A stretch of 64,000 nucleotides of DNA from positions 1-64,000 of the IMG/VR virus record IMGVR_UViG_3300022723_000207. One strand, written 5' to 3'. Made by a program: the position numbers and the translations under genes. The notes under the pieces are model-generated. The model saw nothing but the letters and a program-made list of their open reading frames with translations. It had not been told where the DNA came from and searched no databases. This DNA is from a virus. This document shows positions 8,239-17,216 of this stretch, piece by piece; within the stretch, counting starts at the first letter, position 1, and each line of letters opens with the position of its first letter.

Positions 8239-9124
8239 CCAGTCTAAGTCTCTTTGAGACTTGCTGATATCCGGCTTCCGGCGTTTAGGATCGTCTCTAG
8301 GAAGATCCTGCCAAACAATCTTTGAATTAGATCCGGTCATCTCAATGATGATTTCGGCCAATTCCAACATGGTATACTCATCTGGATTTCCAATATTGTA
8401 TGGTTCGTGATACTTAGGCCATTCGGCAGATTTGCAATTCATTAATTTTATCATTCCGTCAATTAAATCATCGACATATTGAAATGACCTTGACTGTTTG
8501 CCATCACCATACATAGTAATATCTTGGTCTTGCAATGCTTGTGCGATGAAATTACTAACTACACGCCCATCGTCAACATCCATGTTTGGACCATAAGTAT
8601 TGAAAATGCGAACTACTCTTACATCTATCCCAAATTGCCTGGCATAATCATAGCACAGGGTTTCTGCGACGCGTTTTCCTTCATCATAGCAAGATCTAAT
8701 ACCTATCGGATTAACGTTGCCCCAATATGACTCCGACTGCGGGTGCTCAGATGGATCACCATAGATCTCAGATGTAGACGCTTGCAGTATTTTAGCGCCA
8801 GTTTCTTTGGCTAAATCTAAAGTTTGAATCATTCCAAGAACATTGGTTTTAATAGTAAAAACTGGGTCTCTTTGGTAGTGTGGCGGGCTGGCTGGGCATG
8901 CCAGATTGTAGATCTGATCTAATCTGCTGCAGAAATTGATTGGTTTAGAAACATCAGCAACCAATAGATGGAAGTTGTAGTGGCATTTAAATTGGCTTAT
9001 GTTTACGTTAGATCCTGTATAAAAATTGTCAATACAGAAAACTTCATGACCTTCATCAAGTAGTTTCTGGCATAAATGACTACCAATAAATCCGGCCCCG
9101 CCAGTCACAAGAATTAATTCTCAT
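8170..9124 (-). CDS. UDP-glucuronate decarboxylase (UDP-xylose synthase) homologue, N-terminus frameshifted
   Basis: The protein is an extended short-chain dehydrogenase. It shows [11 protein letters not shown] at the NAD-binding turn, [12 protein letters not shown], the catalytic Ser/Thr stretch [10 protein letters not shown] and YDEGK (Tyr-x3-Lys), then [10 protein letters not shown] and [11 protein letters not shown]. The [10 protein letters not shown] and RSCYDEGKR phrases are characteristic of UDP-glucuronate decarboxylases, which make UDP-xylose. The long open frame begins only at GTG 9108, leaving off the first beta strand. An ATG at 9124 with a perfect GGAG site lies one base out of frame. 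Dropping one base between 9111 and 9120 gives the expected N-terminus (MRI, then ILVTGGAG). It is therefore either an assembly error or a mutated start. It would supply the xylose donor to the neighbouring glycosyltransferases. Confidence 0.85.
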
Positions 9125-9191
9125 TTATTGTCTCCGCAAAAGTATATAAAGCTAGAAATTCTTTTACATCTAAATACACACATGTCTCCCT

Positions 9192-9225
9192 GGTGACTTT
9201 AAACCCAGCCGTTAGTCACCCGGCT
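9192..9225 (+). promoter_or_regulatory. Two mutually exclusive hairpins in the leader of the 9246 gene
   Basis: GGTGACT (9192-9198) pairs perfectly with AGTCACC (9214-9220). AGCCG (9207-9211), inside that loop, pairs perfectly with CGGCT (9221-9225) just after the stem. Both cannot form as a normal pseudoknot because no bases are left to cross the first stem, so they look like alternative folds. The Shine-Dalgarno AAGGAAGGAG follows at 9230-9239. Confidence 0.5.
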
Positions 9226-9245
9226 TAACAAGGAAGGAGATTGAC

Positions 9246-10037
9246 ATGATGCACCGAAACGATTTCGTCGTATCTATACGACCAGCGGGTGGAGGAAAGA
9301 CTTATCGAGAGTATAAGATCGATAAGACTCCTGATTCTTCAGACACTCGCTCTCGCCAAATCAATATTCCATTCGATCAAGAGTATGAATTTGTCTTCAA
9401 GAATATGAAGGCTGTTCGTAGATCCATCACTCTTGAGATTGATGGTAATGAAATTGGTAGCTGGGTCGTTGGTAAGGGCGATCGCAAATTCCCCAATGAG
9501 GTTGTCTTAGAACGCTTCATGGACAGTGACAAGAGATTCAAGGTACTTCACCTTGGGGATGGTGGGGTTGACGACCCCAGTAATCCAGAGAATGGCGTCA
9601 TCAAGATTAAAGTAATCGATGAACAGCCAAGTATTTCCATGAGATGGATACGATCTCATGATGGAGAACAGTACTCTAACGGTGGAATAACTAGGGGAAT
9701 GCGCGGTTGCAGTGGTGGCGACATGAAGGGTATGTCTGCTGCAGCCAGCTACTCTTGTGATTTAAACGTAGCGCCTAGTGGTGGTGAGGTTAACTTATCC
9801 GCCCACACCGCCAACGCTGCTACAGGAGAAGGTTCTCACAGTGGTCAGCAGTTCACCAGCACTACATGGCATGGAGATAATGGGACACCCATCTTCTTCG
9901 TGTTTTATATCCATGGCGTCGATAGGCCAGTACAGATGCGAAGCGCGGTTTTATTCTGCCATGAATGTGGATCGGAAGTGGTGAACTGCGCTAAGTTTTG
10001 CCACCATTGCGGAACTAAGGTAGCGGTGACAGTATGA
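9246..10037 (+). CDS. Beta-domain protein with C-terminal double zinc ribbon
   Basis: 263 residues; the ATG at 9246 (a second ATG follows at once) has the strong site AAGGAAGGAG upstream. Residues 1-125 form a beta-rich domain with the phrases GSWVVGKGD, VVLERFMDSDKRF and DPSNPENGVIKIKV. This pattern recurs in phage and giant-virus proteins of unknown function, where a Glu-Arg-(Phe/Tyr) turn precedes a short strand. The middle is Gly/Ser-rich and hydrophilic. The C-terminus has CHECG-x8-CHHCG, two Cys pairs that fit a zinc ribbon. It overlaps the next gene by 4 bases and shares a zinc-ribbon theme with it. A virion or regulatory role is possible; function unknown. Confidence 0.6.
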   Translation: MMHRNDFVVSIRPAGGGKTYREYKIDKTPDSSDTRSRQINIPFDQEYEFVFKNMKAVRRSITLEIDGNEIGSWVVGKGDRKFPNEVVLERFMDSDKRFKVLHLGDGGVDDPSNPENGVIKIKVIDEQPSISMRWIRSHDGEQYSNGGITRGMRGCSGGDMKGMSAAASYSCDLNVAPSGGEVNLSAHTANAATGEGSHSGQQFTSTTWHGDNGTPIFFVFYIHGVDRPVQMRSAVLFCHECGSEVVNCAKFCHHCGTKVAVTV

Positions 10038-10234
10038 GATATACAGGCACTGATCAGCAGTTTTTAAAAAACCCGCTTAGTACCCCTATTGGCACTAACC
10101 CGATGATCCCAAAACCAATTCCAAAAATTCCGATGCTGGTTGGGTGGTTATGCCCTAGTTGTGGATGTTCTAACAGCCCAAACATGAGAGTGTGTGGGCG
10201 ATGCTCTCCTCCCATGCCACATGAAATAAGCTAG
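10034..10234 (+). CDS. Small zinc-ribbon protein, 66 aa
   Basis: It starts with ATGA overlap on the stop of the upstream gene, indicating coupled translation. The N-terminal half is Pro-rich (IPKPIPKIPMLVG). The C-terminal half holds LCPSCGCSNSPNMRVCGRCS, two CxxC pairs typical of a zinc ribbon. It pairs with the larger zinc-ribbon protein before it and may act with it. Family not recognised. Confidence 0.6.
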   Translation: MRYTGTDQQFLKNPLSTPIGTNPMIPKPIPKIPMLVGWLCPSCGCSNSPNMRVCGRCSPPMPHEIS

Positions 10235-10243
10235 AACATCAAA

Positions 10244-12925
10244 CTACGGCACGTTGGTTATGTAATTTGTAGCATCCATGTTAACCAACGTGCCGTTTAC
10301 ACTTCCAACAGCATCAAAAACAGTAGTAGCACTGTCTCCTTCACCCATTCTCCACCAAGTGAAAATATCATTTAGAGTGGAATGTTCGCTTGGGTCTATA
10401 AGATTGCCACTGTTATATAAATCTGATATTTCTTGGTTGGTTATCACTCTATTCCAAATCATCATTTCGCTGATGTAGCAATCTGAATGCCTGATATTAT
10501 TAGAAAATGCCCCCATTACCAAATCTGATGAATTTGTTATAGAGCCTATAGTTGTTCCAGTGTAGGTGGCACTAAATTGAACTCCATCAGACCATATCTC
10601 AATATTTGAGATATCACCATCACCGTTGTAAGTTATTACAAAATGATACCAAGTATCTTCAGAGATTACAGGACCAGAAGCTATTACTTCTGTGGTGCCG
10701 TTTGCAAATCTGACTTCTAAAGCTTCGGAGCTATCTTCAATTAATATAGCATATCCAGTGGCCGCACCGCCGTTATCATTCTTTTTAACTAATATACCAG
10801 AATTTAATGTAGGCAGTGTTTGAACATTGAGGTAAAATGCTACTGTAAACGGAGTGCTGGATGTAAGTGGAAGTGAATTTCCAAAGTTAATATATTCATC
10901 AGCACCATTAAATGATGTTGATAATGTGTTCGCTATCTGCCCATCAATGGCATCGTCTAAGGTTTGAGCAGCATCACCAAATCTTCTATCCAAAACTTCA
11001 ACATTTGAAGTTTCTGATTCATCTAATATAAGAAGTCTATCTGGACCATTGGTGATTTGACTTTGTTCGCTGGCAGGAAAACTTGTTCTATCTAAGATAT
11101 ATCTGTGCAAAATTGTTATTTCTTCTGGATCGTCTTCTTCTGGGTCTTCTTCTGTTTTCTTAAACACTCTAGAACAGTCTACTTTAAGTCTTGGAACCCT
11201 AATTCCGTAAAAATTAGGATTATATATATCTGGTATTATCCCACCGCCAAATATTTCAAAAACTTCGTCTGCCACTAAACCATTATTGACAGAATTAGTA
11301 AATCTTCTGGCCATCAAATCACATGTACCACCGCCACTTGATTCTGAACTTGAACTGTCTTCTAAAAGAGAAAAAGCTTCCCATTCCTCACAAGTGAATT
11401 TAAACCATTGATCGCATGTAAAGGTATCCCAATCTGGATACCCAGCAGATGATGTACTATTAGTTGATTGACTTTCTATATCACTTGAGCTAGATGTGCT
11501 TATTGATGACGTACTAGAACTGAAACTGGAATCAGAACTAGAACTTGCACTTGAATCAGAACTCGTACTGCTGGTGGTACTGCTGCTATTATCATCAAAT
11601 AGGCTGGCAAGATTAATACCTTGAATTACATAATCATTTGGCTGGAAAGTAGCATTGACATCAGTTCCAGTAGATTCATCTATGTTTGTTATGCTTATAT
11701 CATCGGTGTCAGTAAGATTGGCTATAAAACCGCCAGAGCGGCCAGCATATAACACTGGTGCACCACCCTGGGTACCTCTATTGTAAAAACCAAAACTGCC
11801 GTATTGTTGACTAGTTCCGTTTACTTCCCACACCCAGTGAGGAACTAATCTGGATCCACTTGTTCCAGTTCTATCTGAGTAGAATGTTGACAGAAACAAA
11901 TAATCGCCTGTTTTATTAACTTGAATATTTTCAGTATTTGTTACTGTCGAATGTGTAAAACTAGCAGAATCAACTTCAACATTAGTATCCCAAGTTATGT
12001 CTGCATTAGTATCAATTCTTTGGCCACCGCCAGTTTCTCTTAGCCTTACAAACTCAGCAAAGTCATTTAACTTAACCGCTGTAAATCCAGTTGAATCGCT
12101 TAAAATGTTGGCGGTAGCAAAAGTGTCTCTAATCGCCTGAAGTCTTAAAATCTGGCCAGCAGTGGCTTCAATAATGATGAATAAGTTAGCACAACCAGTA
12201 TTGCAACCATTGTTGCCACGCATATACGCAGTTACTTCTGAACCATTAACTTGCGTGCCATCTAGCGTAAGACGTATTTTGGCACCAACTCTAGTTCCAG
12301 AAGAACCAGTATCGAACATTACGTTGGAACAGACCATATAGTGGCCTGTTTGGTTTAGTGTAATATTGCCAGAAGATTGGGTAAATGATCCAGAGTCTAC
12401 TTCGTCTTGAACATTCCAAGTTACATCAGTATATGTTGTTGCTACTGATTGATTAGCAGAATTCCTTATCCTTAGATAATCCCAGTTATCATTTAATTTT
12501 AATAATTGAAGACCGCATTCATTAGCGCGCCTTTGAACAGTTGCTGAGTTACTGTCAGTCCTAATTGCATTAACAATTAAGTCATTGCCAGCAGTAGCAT
12601 TGATAATGGTGGCACTGGACAAAAAACATTCATCTGTGCCGCCAGATCTTCTGATGTAACCAGTAGATCTGCCGTAAGCTAAGTTGACGCCATTTAGATT
12701 AAGTCTAGACTGGATCTCACTTCTGTTAGATCCACTAGCGCTTTGTAAACCTAGGTTGGTTATTACTAAATAATGGCCGCTTTCGCCAAGATCAACGTTG
12801 GTGCCGGTCCTAGTATAAATAGCATCTTGTCTAACATTGGTATCCCAAGTTTGATTAGTTTGGGTTGTGCCAATGGTCTCTAAGCCAGCGGCTTCTCTAT
12901 AAATTGCAATATCGCCAGCGGCCAT
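10244..12925 (-). CDS. Tail fibre/adhesin with three beta-sandwich repeats, Ser linker and LamG-like end
   Basis: 893 residues. Three repeats of about 140-150 residues share a pattern: a start such as TWDTNV or TWNVQD, a GHY-L/M-V strand, then N-A/E-x-T-A-G and a final strand ending in -LKLND. This resembles the jelly-roll (C1q/TNF-like) modules of fibres. A Ser/Thr linker follows (about 440-485), then a Trp/Cys-rich segment (FTCDQWFKFTCEEWEAF). The C-terminal 220 residues resemble a LamG/concanavalin-type lectin fold (AFYLNVQTLPT, then YHFVITYNGDG and ISEMMIWNRVITNQEISDLY). It is likely an exposed receptor-binding or glycan-binding protein. The Ser linker echoes the mucin-like protein at the left edge. 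Confidence 0.7.
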   Translation of the reverse strand: MAAGDIAIYREAAGLETIGTTQTNQTWDTNVRQDAIYTRTGTNVDLGESGHYLVITNLGLQSASGSNRSEIQSRLNLNGVNLAYGRSTGYIRRSGGTDECFLSSATIINATAGNDLIVNAIRTDSNSATVQRRANECGLQLLKLNDNWDYLRIRNSANQSVATTYTDVTWNVQDEVDSGSFTQSSGNITLNQTGHYMVCSNVMFDTGSSGTRVGAKIRLTLDGTQVNGSEVTAYMRGNNGCNTGCANLFIIIEATAGQILRLQAIRDTFATANILSDSTGFTAVKLNDFAEFVRLRETGGGQRIDTNADITWDTNVEVDSASFTHSTVTNTENIQVNKTGDYLFLSTFYSDRTGTSGSRLVPHWVWEVNGTSQQYGSFGFYNRGTQGGAPVLYAGRSGGFIANLTDTDDISITNIDESTGTDVNATFQPNDYVIQGINLASLFDDNSSSTTSSTSSDSSASSSSDSSFSSSTSSISTSSSSDIESQSTNSTSSAGYPDWDTFTCDQWFKFTCEEWEAFSLLEDSSSSESSGGGTCDLMARRFTNSVNNGLVADEVFEIFGGGIIPDIYNPNFYGIRVPRLKVDCSRVFKKTEEDPEEDDPEEITILHRYILDRTSFPASEQSQITNGPDRLLILDESETSNVEVLDRRFGDAAQTLDDAIDGQIANTLSTSFNGADEYINFGNSLPLTSSTPFTVAFYLNVQTLPTLNSGILVKKNDNGGAATGYAILIEDSSEALEVRFANGTTEVIASGPVISEDTWYHFVITYNGDGDISNIEIWSDGVQFSATYTGTTIGSITNSSDLVMGAFSNNIRHSDCYISEMMIWNRVITNQEISDLYNSGNLIDPSEHSTLNDIFTWWRMGEGDSATTVFDAVGSVNGTLVNMDATNYITNVP
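10246..10296. terminator. 15-bp inverted repeat between convergent genes
   Basis: ACGGCACGTTGGTTA (10246-10260) is the exact complement of TAACCAACGTGCCGT (10282-10296), with a 21-base loop. It starts at the stop codon of the minus-strand fibre gene and lies just after the end of the plus-strand zinc-ribbon gene. Most of the stem is inside the fibre coding sequence. A bidirectional terminator or RNA-stabilising hairpin is the likely role; there is no long U-run on either side. Confidence 0.55.
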
Positions 12926-12940
12926 AAATTAACTTTTACG

Positions 12941-13621
12941 CTAATCGTCGCCGTATAGAATGCTCAATTCTCCATAAGCGCTCTTAGCGACAGATCCATT
13001 ATTGACCATCTTCATTCTCAATGGGGTATTAGCTGGAAGTAGAGCACTATCAAACGTGTCTTCTCCCCATGTTCTTACCACACCAGGAATTACTCTGTAA
13101 TTTGCTGGCGGAGTCCCAACAAAGTACCTGTGCATGTGTAGCGAAGTGCCGATACTTAGATCATCTTCCAATTCATCTTTTAATGTGATCTCTCCAGTTT
13201 CTCTGTTTATTTCAATAATATGTAGATACACATCGTTATCATCATCATTTCCGATAGCCAGGAAATCTCCTTGGCTCATGCCTAGAGGTTCAATTAGTAA
13301 TTGTGGGATATACACTGTAGAATCACCAGTAGTAGCGTTCTGGGTTAGTGCTAGCGATGGATGCTCTATATCAACCCATACAGATATAAAGTCACCTAAA
13401 TCCGTGGATTCTGATCCACCTTCAGCATTGACTACTTTTAATAATGCTCCAGAACTGACCCCAATAGGATATGGCCAAGATTTTGTCTCAACTTTTGACT
13501 CGCCAGCAGCAACATTTAATATGTCTAGTGATTCATAACGTATATGGCCTGACTTTAGACCCTCAGGAGTATGGACTTGTCTAAATAAATTGCCAGCCAG
13601 TACGCCCTCTTCTTCTGACAT
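12941..13621 (-). CDS. Probable virion structural protein, 226 aa
   Basis: Its ATG follows AGGAGA at a good distance. The protein is beta-rich, acidic and ends in ELSILYGDD. Phrases such as GDFISVWVDIEHPSLAL and GTPPANYRVIPGVVRTWG suggest a beta-sandwich of a fibre or baseplate accessory protein. It lies in a minus-strand row of fibre-type genes (10.2-17.2 kb), which is the main reason for the call. No family recognised. Confidence 0.5.
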   Translation of the reverse strand: MSEEEGVLAGNLFRQVHTPEGLKSGHIRYESLDILNVAAGESKVETKSWPYPIGVSSGALLKVVNAEGGSESTDLGDFISVWVDIEHPSLALTQNATTGDSTVYIPQLLIEPLGMSQGDFLAIGNDDDNDVYLHIIEINRETGEITLKDELEDDLSIGTSLHMHRYFVGTPPANYRVIPGVVRTWGEDTFDSALLPANTPLRMKMVNNGSVAKSAYGELSILYGDD

Positions 13622-13629
13622 GGTGTCTC

Positions 13630-14529
13630 CTAAGAATACTTCCGTATAGTTGATCTTCTAGAAGCGTAGAACGTCCTAGTATCTGTTGATTGTACGTTGC
13701 CATCAGAATCATAATTGTTAGTAGTGATTGAAATCAATTTGTTTCTGACGTAATTGTACACATCTTCTTTAACCAAACCAGAATATGTTCCATCTCCATT
13801 ATCAATTATATATTTCTTAATTGATTCAATCTTATCATTGTCTTTTTCCACTACTTCGTAACGCCAATCTACATAACCAGTTGACGATGAATCAAGCCTT
13901 TTGTTAACGACAGTGCTAGCAATATCATCTGATTCTGATCTACTATCAATTATGCTGTCAATTTCAGATTTTGAGGTAGCATTATTTATTTGGCTCTTCA
14001 AATCCCTGCCTGCGTTTAAGTGATGATTTACTGTATTTGCATAGGCAGCGAAGAAACTATTAGCATCAGAAATAGTTCTAAGGATATATGTCTGATTGTC
14101 AGCGGTCGATAAATATCTCGGAAAATCAATAGAAGATAGGACTCCAGTTGACAGAGAAGTTCTGAGCATGTTCCAGGTCAGCTGGGCTGGCTGGCTCATA
14201 CTGAATCTGTTGCCATCAAATTCAAATCCACATGCTATTAATTCTTGGGTTTTATCATCTATTAACTGAAACTTTCTAGCCTTATATGCATCTAGATCTG
14301 GTATTACTGTATAGTGGTTTATGTTTGTACCATCACCAGAAGTTTTTCTGTGATACTCAGTGGCATTTGGGTGCGGATCATTGATTCTGAGAGGTTTTAA
14401 GCCACTTGGGGCATTAGAAATCTTAATCGTAACATCTGGAGCCTTATTTTGAATTTCTTCAATAGATGGATCAGCATTTTTAGCAACCGCTAGCACGTCA
14501 CCGTCATCATTGAGATACGCACTAGTCAT
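13630..14529 (-). CDS. Probable fibre-associated protein, 299 aa
   Basis: Its ATG overlaps the stop of the 885-residue gene upstream (TAATG), so translation is coupled. The N-terminus is beta-rich; the middle is helical and polar (DLKSQINNATSKSEIDSIID), which would suit a trimeric coiled stalk or a fibre chaperone. The C-terminus is Arg/Ser-rich. No enzyme motif is visible. Position between two fibre genes suggests a fibre subunit or assembly factor. Confidence 0.45.
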   Translation of the reverse strand: MTSAYLNDDGDVLAVAKNADPSIEEIQNKAPDVTIKISNAPSGLKPLRINDPHPNATEYHRKTSGDGTNINHYTVIPDLDAYKARKFQLIDDKTQELIACGFEFDGNRFSMSQPAQLTWNMLRTSLSTGVLSSIDFPRYLSTADNQTYILRTISDANSFFAAYANTVNHHLNAGRDLKSQINNATSKSEIDSIIDSRSESDDIASTVVNKRLDSSSTGYVDWRYEVVEKDNDKIESIKKYIIDNGDGTYSGLVKEDVYNYVRNKLISITTNNYDSDGNVQSTDTRTFYASRRSTIRKYS

Positions 14530-17186
14530 TAGTCGAGCCTCTTGCGAGAGAATTCAACGTCGATATCTACTATAACCCAATCATCGACCAAAGTATCATC
14601 GCCATTGCCAACACTGCCATCTCTCTCTAAAGCAACTACAACTCTGCCCCCTGGTGGTAATCCTGGTAAGGAAACTTCAATCTCGTGTTCTACCAATTGT
14701 CCTGAGATAGCTGTTGCTGCTTGGATATCAGAAAATGGACCAAATTCGGTTAGTGTCCCAGCGTTAATATTTTGACCTTCAAAATACGATGCAACTAGTA
14801 ACTGTAACTCAATATTACCACTTCCAGTTCCTAATTGGAATCCTGATATCTTAACAATCGCTGGCGATGAAGTATCAACCCATTCTGGAACTTTTAATCT
14901 GTAATGGATTTGAGTTAATTGGCTACCACTAAGACTATTTCTAATTCCTATTGTGCTAATATTGGTGCTAAAATTGATGTTTTCATCAGCGGCAGCATTG
15001 GTGGTTGGCTCTAGAGCAATAGAAGGCAATATTGTGATGTTATCAGATCCTCTAGATCCACCCCACAAAACAATGTCGCCATCAGTATGTACACTAACGT
15101 CATTTCCAATTACTGACCCACCGCTAAATGTTGCTCCAGAAGTTATGGCCCCTGAATTTCTAAATCTTATTGCGTAATGGTCTTGGCTGTCATCCCATTC
15201 TGGAACTTCATCAGCAACATCATTTGCTGCCGCCTGAGAAACAGCCTTACTTACTTCTAGCAACTGAGTCTCGACCATGGTGAAAGGTGTTATTCCTCTA
15301 AAATTCAGCTCCTCTTCGTCGCCATAAGCGTTATAGTCAGTTGAAACCCATGATGATCCATTCCAGTACTCCGCAACTATGGATCCGGAGCCCAACACAG
15401 CTGCAGTATCTATGTCTAACTTAATCGCTTGGAATGGACACAAACTACCGATTATAATAGCATCATTGTCGGCAGTTAGCTGAGAACCGCCATTACTGGC
15501 AAATCTTGAAAACTTGCTGCCACTTGAGGCGGAATCATCATAAGACCAATATTCAACGATCTCTTGCCCAAATTCATTGTTTATATATGGCCCACCTTCA
15601 CCTATGTATGTGAAAATATCCTGAACTCCTGGGACACCAACGGACAAGCCACCTTCCACTTTGGCACCGCCGCCAAGCAATGCTCTGTTAGTTGTCTTGT
15701 CTATCCCGGTAAAGTTTAATGTAGCGCCACTAGCTATTGACCTTTTTTCTAGATTGGATATCCCAATTATATTAACCAATCCAGATGATGCTTCAATCAA
15801 GACATCAAATGTTGTAGAATTTTCAATACTAGTGGATGATGAGAATATACTGTTGGCCCCACTGGAACCAGATCTGATAGAATTTACAGTATTGACTACC
15901 CTAAGACCTTGTGAATTAATCGTTCCGCTATTGTTGGCGTATAAACCATTGGTAGCTTCTTGAGTAACAATACTAGTAGCACTAATAGTGCCACCATTAG
16001 CGAATAAACTAGTAGTTAACTGGGATATTGCTGTTCCGCCTACAATCGGGCTAACACAATTTAAGCTAGCGCTGCTAGTTGCTTCTAGCCCAACAGAAAG
16101 AGTTTCTCCTGGGGCTCTAAATATCACACATCCATTGACAGCTAGTATAGTGCCAGATCCTGTTGCTAGGATACCGGTCTCGCAATTTCTAACTAAACAC
16201 GAATTAACACTACCGTTCTGATTGCCACCTGAAGCTCTAAATCCAACACCACCTGCCCCGGAGGCCCCTCTGGCAGTTATGCCGCTGACTAATGCACTAG
16301 ACTCTATTTCGAATATAGCAGCAGTAGTGGTGGCTGGTTCTACAAAGGTAGTTCCAAAACCACTGGGAGCAACAATACTAACGCCAGTAGGAACTGTTAA
16401 AGGATTAGGCTCGTTTAAATAAACACCGGCAGTTAGTTCAATTAAAATAGGATTGCTAGTGCTTGGCGAAAAAGAATTAGCGACAGCCAATGCACCAGCA
16501 ATGGTGGTGGCATCACCATTACCTGCTGGATCAACAACAATAGGCAATAAAGGAATTTGGCCGACAATGATGTAGTCACTACCATCGCTAGTGATGGCGA
16601 TATTGCCGTATTGTTTGGCGATAGAAACTGTAGTATTACCATTGATTGTTTCGGAACCATCCCCATCAATGATTACAAGGTTCCCACTAGTGTCAATCTT
16701 ATAAACTCGAAAAACAATACCAACAGAAGTTGACGCTGGTGGCAGCGTGATAGTTCTATCACCACCAGAAGCATCAACATTTAAGATACTATCACTAAGC
16801 AATAAAGTTGTATTTGTAGCTGTGGCTCTAATTGTTCGGCGGATTTTTACAATATCCCAAGAAGAGCCATCCCATTGGTAATGAACATCTTCGTCATCAT
16901 CTCTTACAATCCACCCTTCTTTTGGGGTGTTAAACCGCCATACGCCGTCAGTATATTCAGCGATATCGTTATCTTGTCCGGACCAAGCGCCAGTAGCTCC
17001 AGAAGCGACTAAATATCGATTACCTTCTGAGGGGCTGCCCGGAGGAGTGGTAATGTAATCTAGAACTGGTAATCTGAAGGGGTTTCGACTAGATCTTATG
17101 AAGTTTTCGTTTAGTACTTCGCCAGCGTCGCCAGACGGAGTAGGGTCAACAATCTTATACCCGTTATTGAAGACAAATGATGACAT
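14529..17186 (-). CDS. Tailspike-like protein: DUF2793-type head and beta-helix body
   Basis: 885 residues. Residues 40-110 match the DUF2793 pattern of phage fibres: PGSPSEGNRYLV, then GATGAWSGQDNDIAEY, then EGWIVRDDDEDVHYQWDG. Residues about 225-450 are a run of short Gly/Ser/Thr/Ala strands (GVSIVAPSGFGTTFVEPAT, SGITARGASGAGGVGFRASG, NCETGILATGSGTILAVNG) typical of a right-handed beta-helix. The C-terminal 300 residues are a mixed beta region. It is likely a tailspike, perhaps acting on host polysaccharide; no catalytic acid pair could be assigned. The ATG at 17186 is preceded by the recurrent GTAAATATAGAGTATG signal. Confidence 0.7.
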   Translation of the reverse strand: MSSFVFNNGYKIVDPTPSGDAGEVLNENFIRSSRNPFRLPVLDYITTPPGSPSEGNRYLVASGATGAWSGQDNDIAEYTDGVWRFNTPKEGWIVRDDDEDVHYQWDGSSWDIVKIRRTIRATATNTTLLLSDSILNVDASGGDRTITLPPASTSVGIVFRVYKIDTSGNLVIIDGDGSETINGNTTVSIAKQYGNIAITSDGSDYIIVGQIPLLPIVVDPAGNGDATTIAGALAVANSFSPSTSNPILIELTAGVYLNEPNPLTVPTGVSIVAPSGFGTTFVEPATTTAAIFEIESSALVSGITARGASGAGGVGFRASGGNQNGSVNSCLVRNCETGILATGSGTILAVNGCVIFRAPGETLSVGLEATSSASLNCVSPIVGGTAISQLTTSLFANGGTISATSIVTQEATNGLYANNSGTINSQGLRVVNTVNSIRSGSSGANSIFSSSTSIENSTTFDVLIEASSGLVNIIGISNLEKRSIASGATLNFTGIDKTTNRALLGGGAKVEGGLSVGVPGVQDIFTYIGEGGPYINNEFGQEIVEYWSYDDSASSGSKFSRFASNGGSQLTADNDAIIIGSLCPFQAIKLDIDTAAVLGSGSIVAEYWNGSSWVSTDYNAYGDEEELNFRGITPFTMVETQLLEVSKAVSQAAANDVADEVPEWDDSQDHYAIRFRNSGAITSGATFSGGSVIGNDVSVHTDGDIVLWGGSRGSDNITILPSIALEPTTNAAADENINFSTNISTIGIRNSLSGSQLTQIHYRLKVPEWVDTSSPAIVKISGFQLGTGSGNIELQLLVASYFEGQNINAGTLTEFGPFSDIQAATAISGQLVEHEIEVSLPGLPPGGRVVVALERDGSVGNGDDTLVDDWVIVDIDVEFSRKRLD

Positions 17187-17199
17187 ACTCTATATTTAC
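17184..17199 (-). promoter_or_regulatory. GTAAATA..TATG start signal
   Basis: Read on the minus strand the bases are GTAAATATAGAGTATG, ending in the start codon of the tailspike-like gene. Apart from one A it is identical to the signal at 51500-51516. There is no Shine-Dalgarno site. Confidence 0.4.
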
Positions 17200-17216
17200 A
17201 CCAGAGCCCATGCCAT

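Noticed and set aside
9192-9225. Classical H-type pseudoknot in the 9246 leader
   Set aside because: The second arm of stem 2 follows stem 1 with no linker, so it could not cross seven base pairs; alternative hairpins fit better.
14542-16422. Plus-strand frames over the beta-helix tailspike gene
   Set aside because: They are the complement of Ser/Thr/Gly-rich coding repeats and have no start signals.
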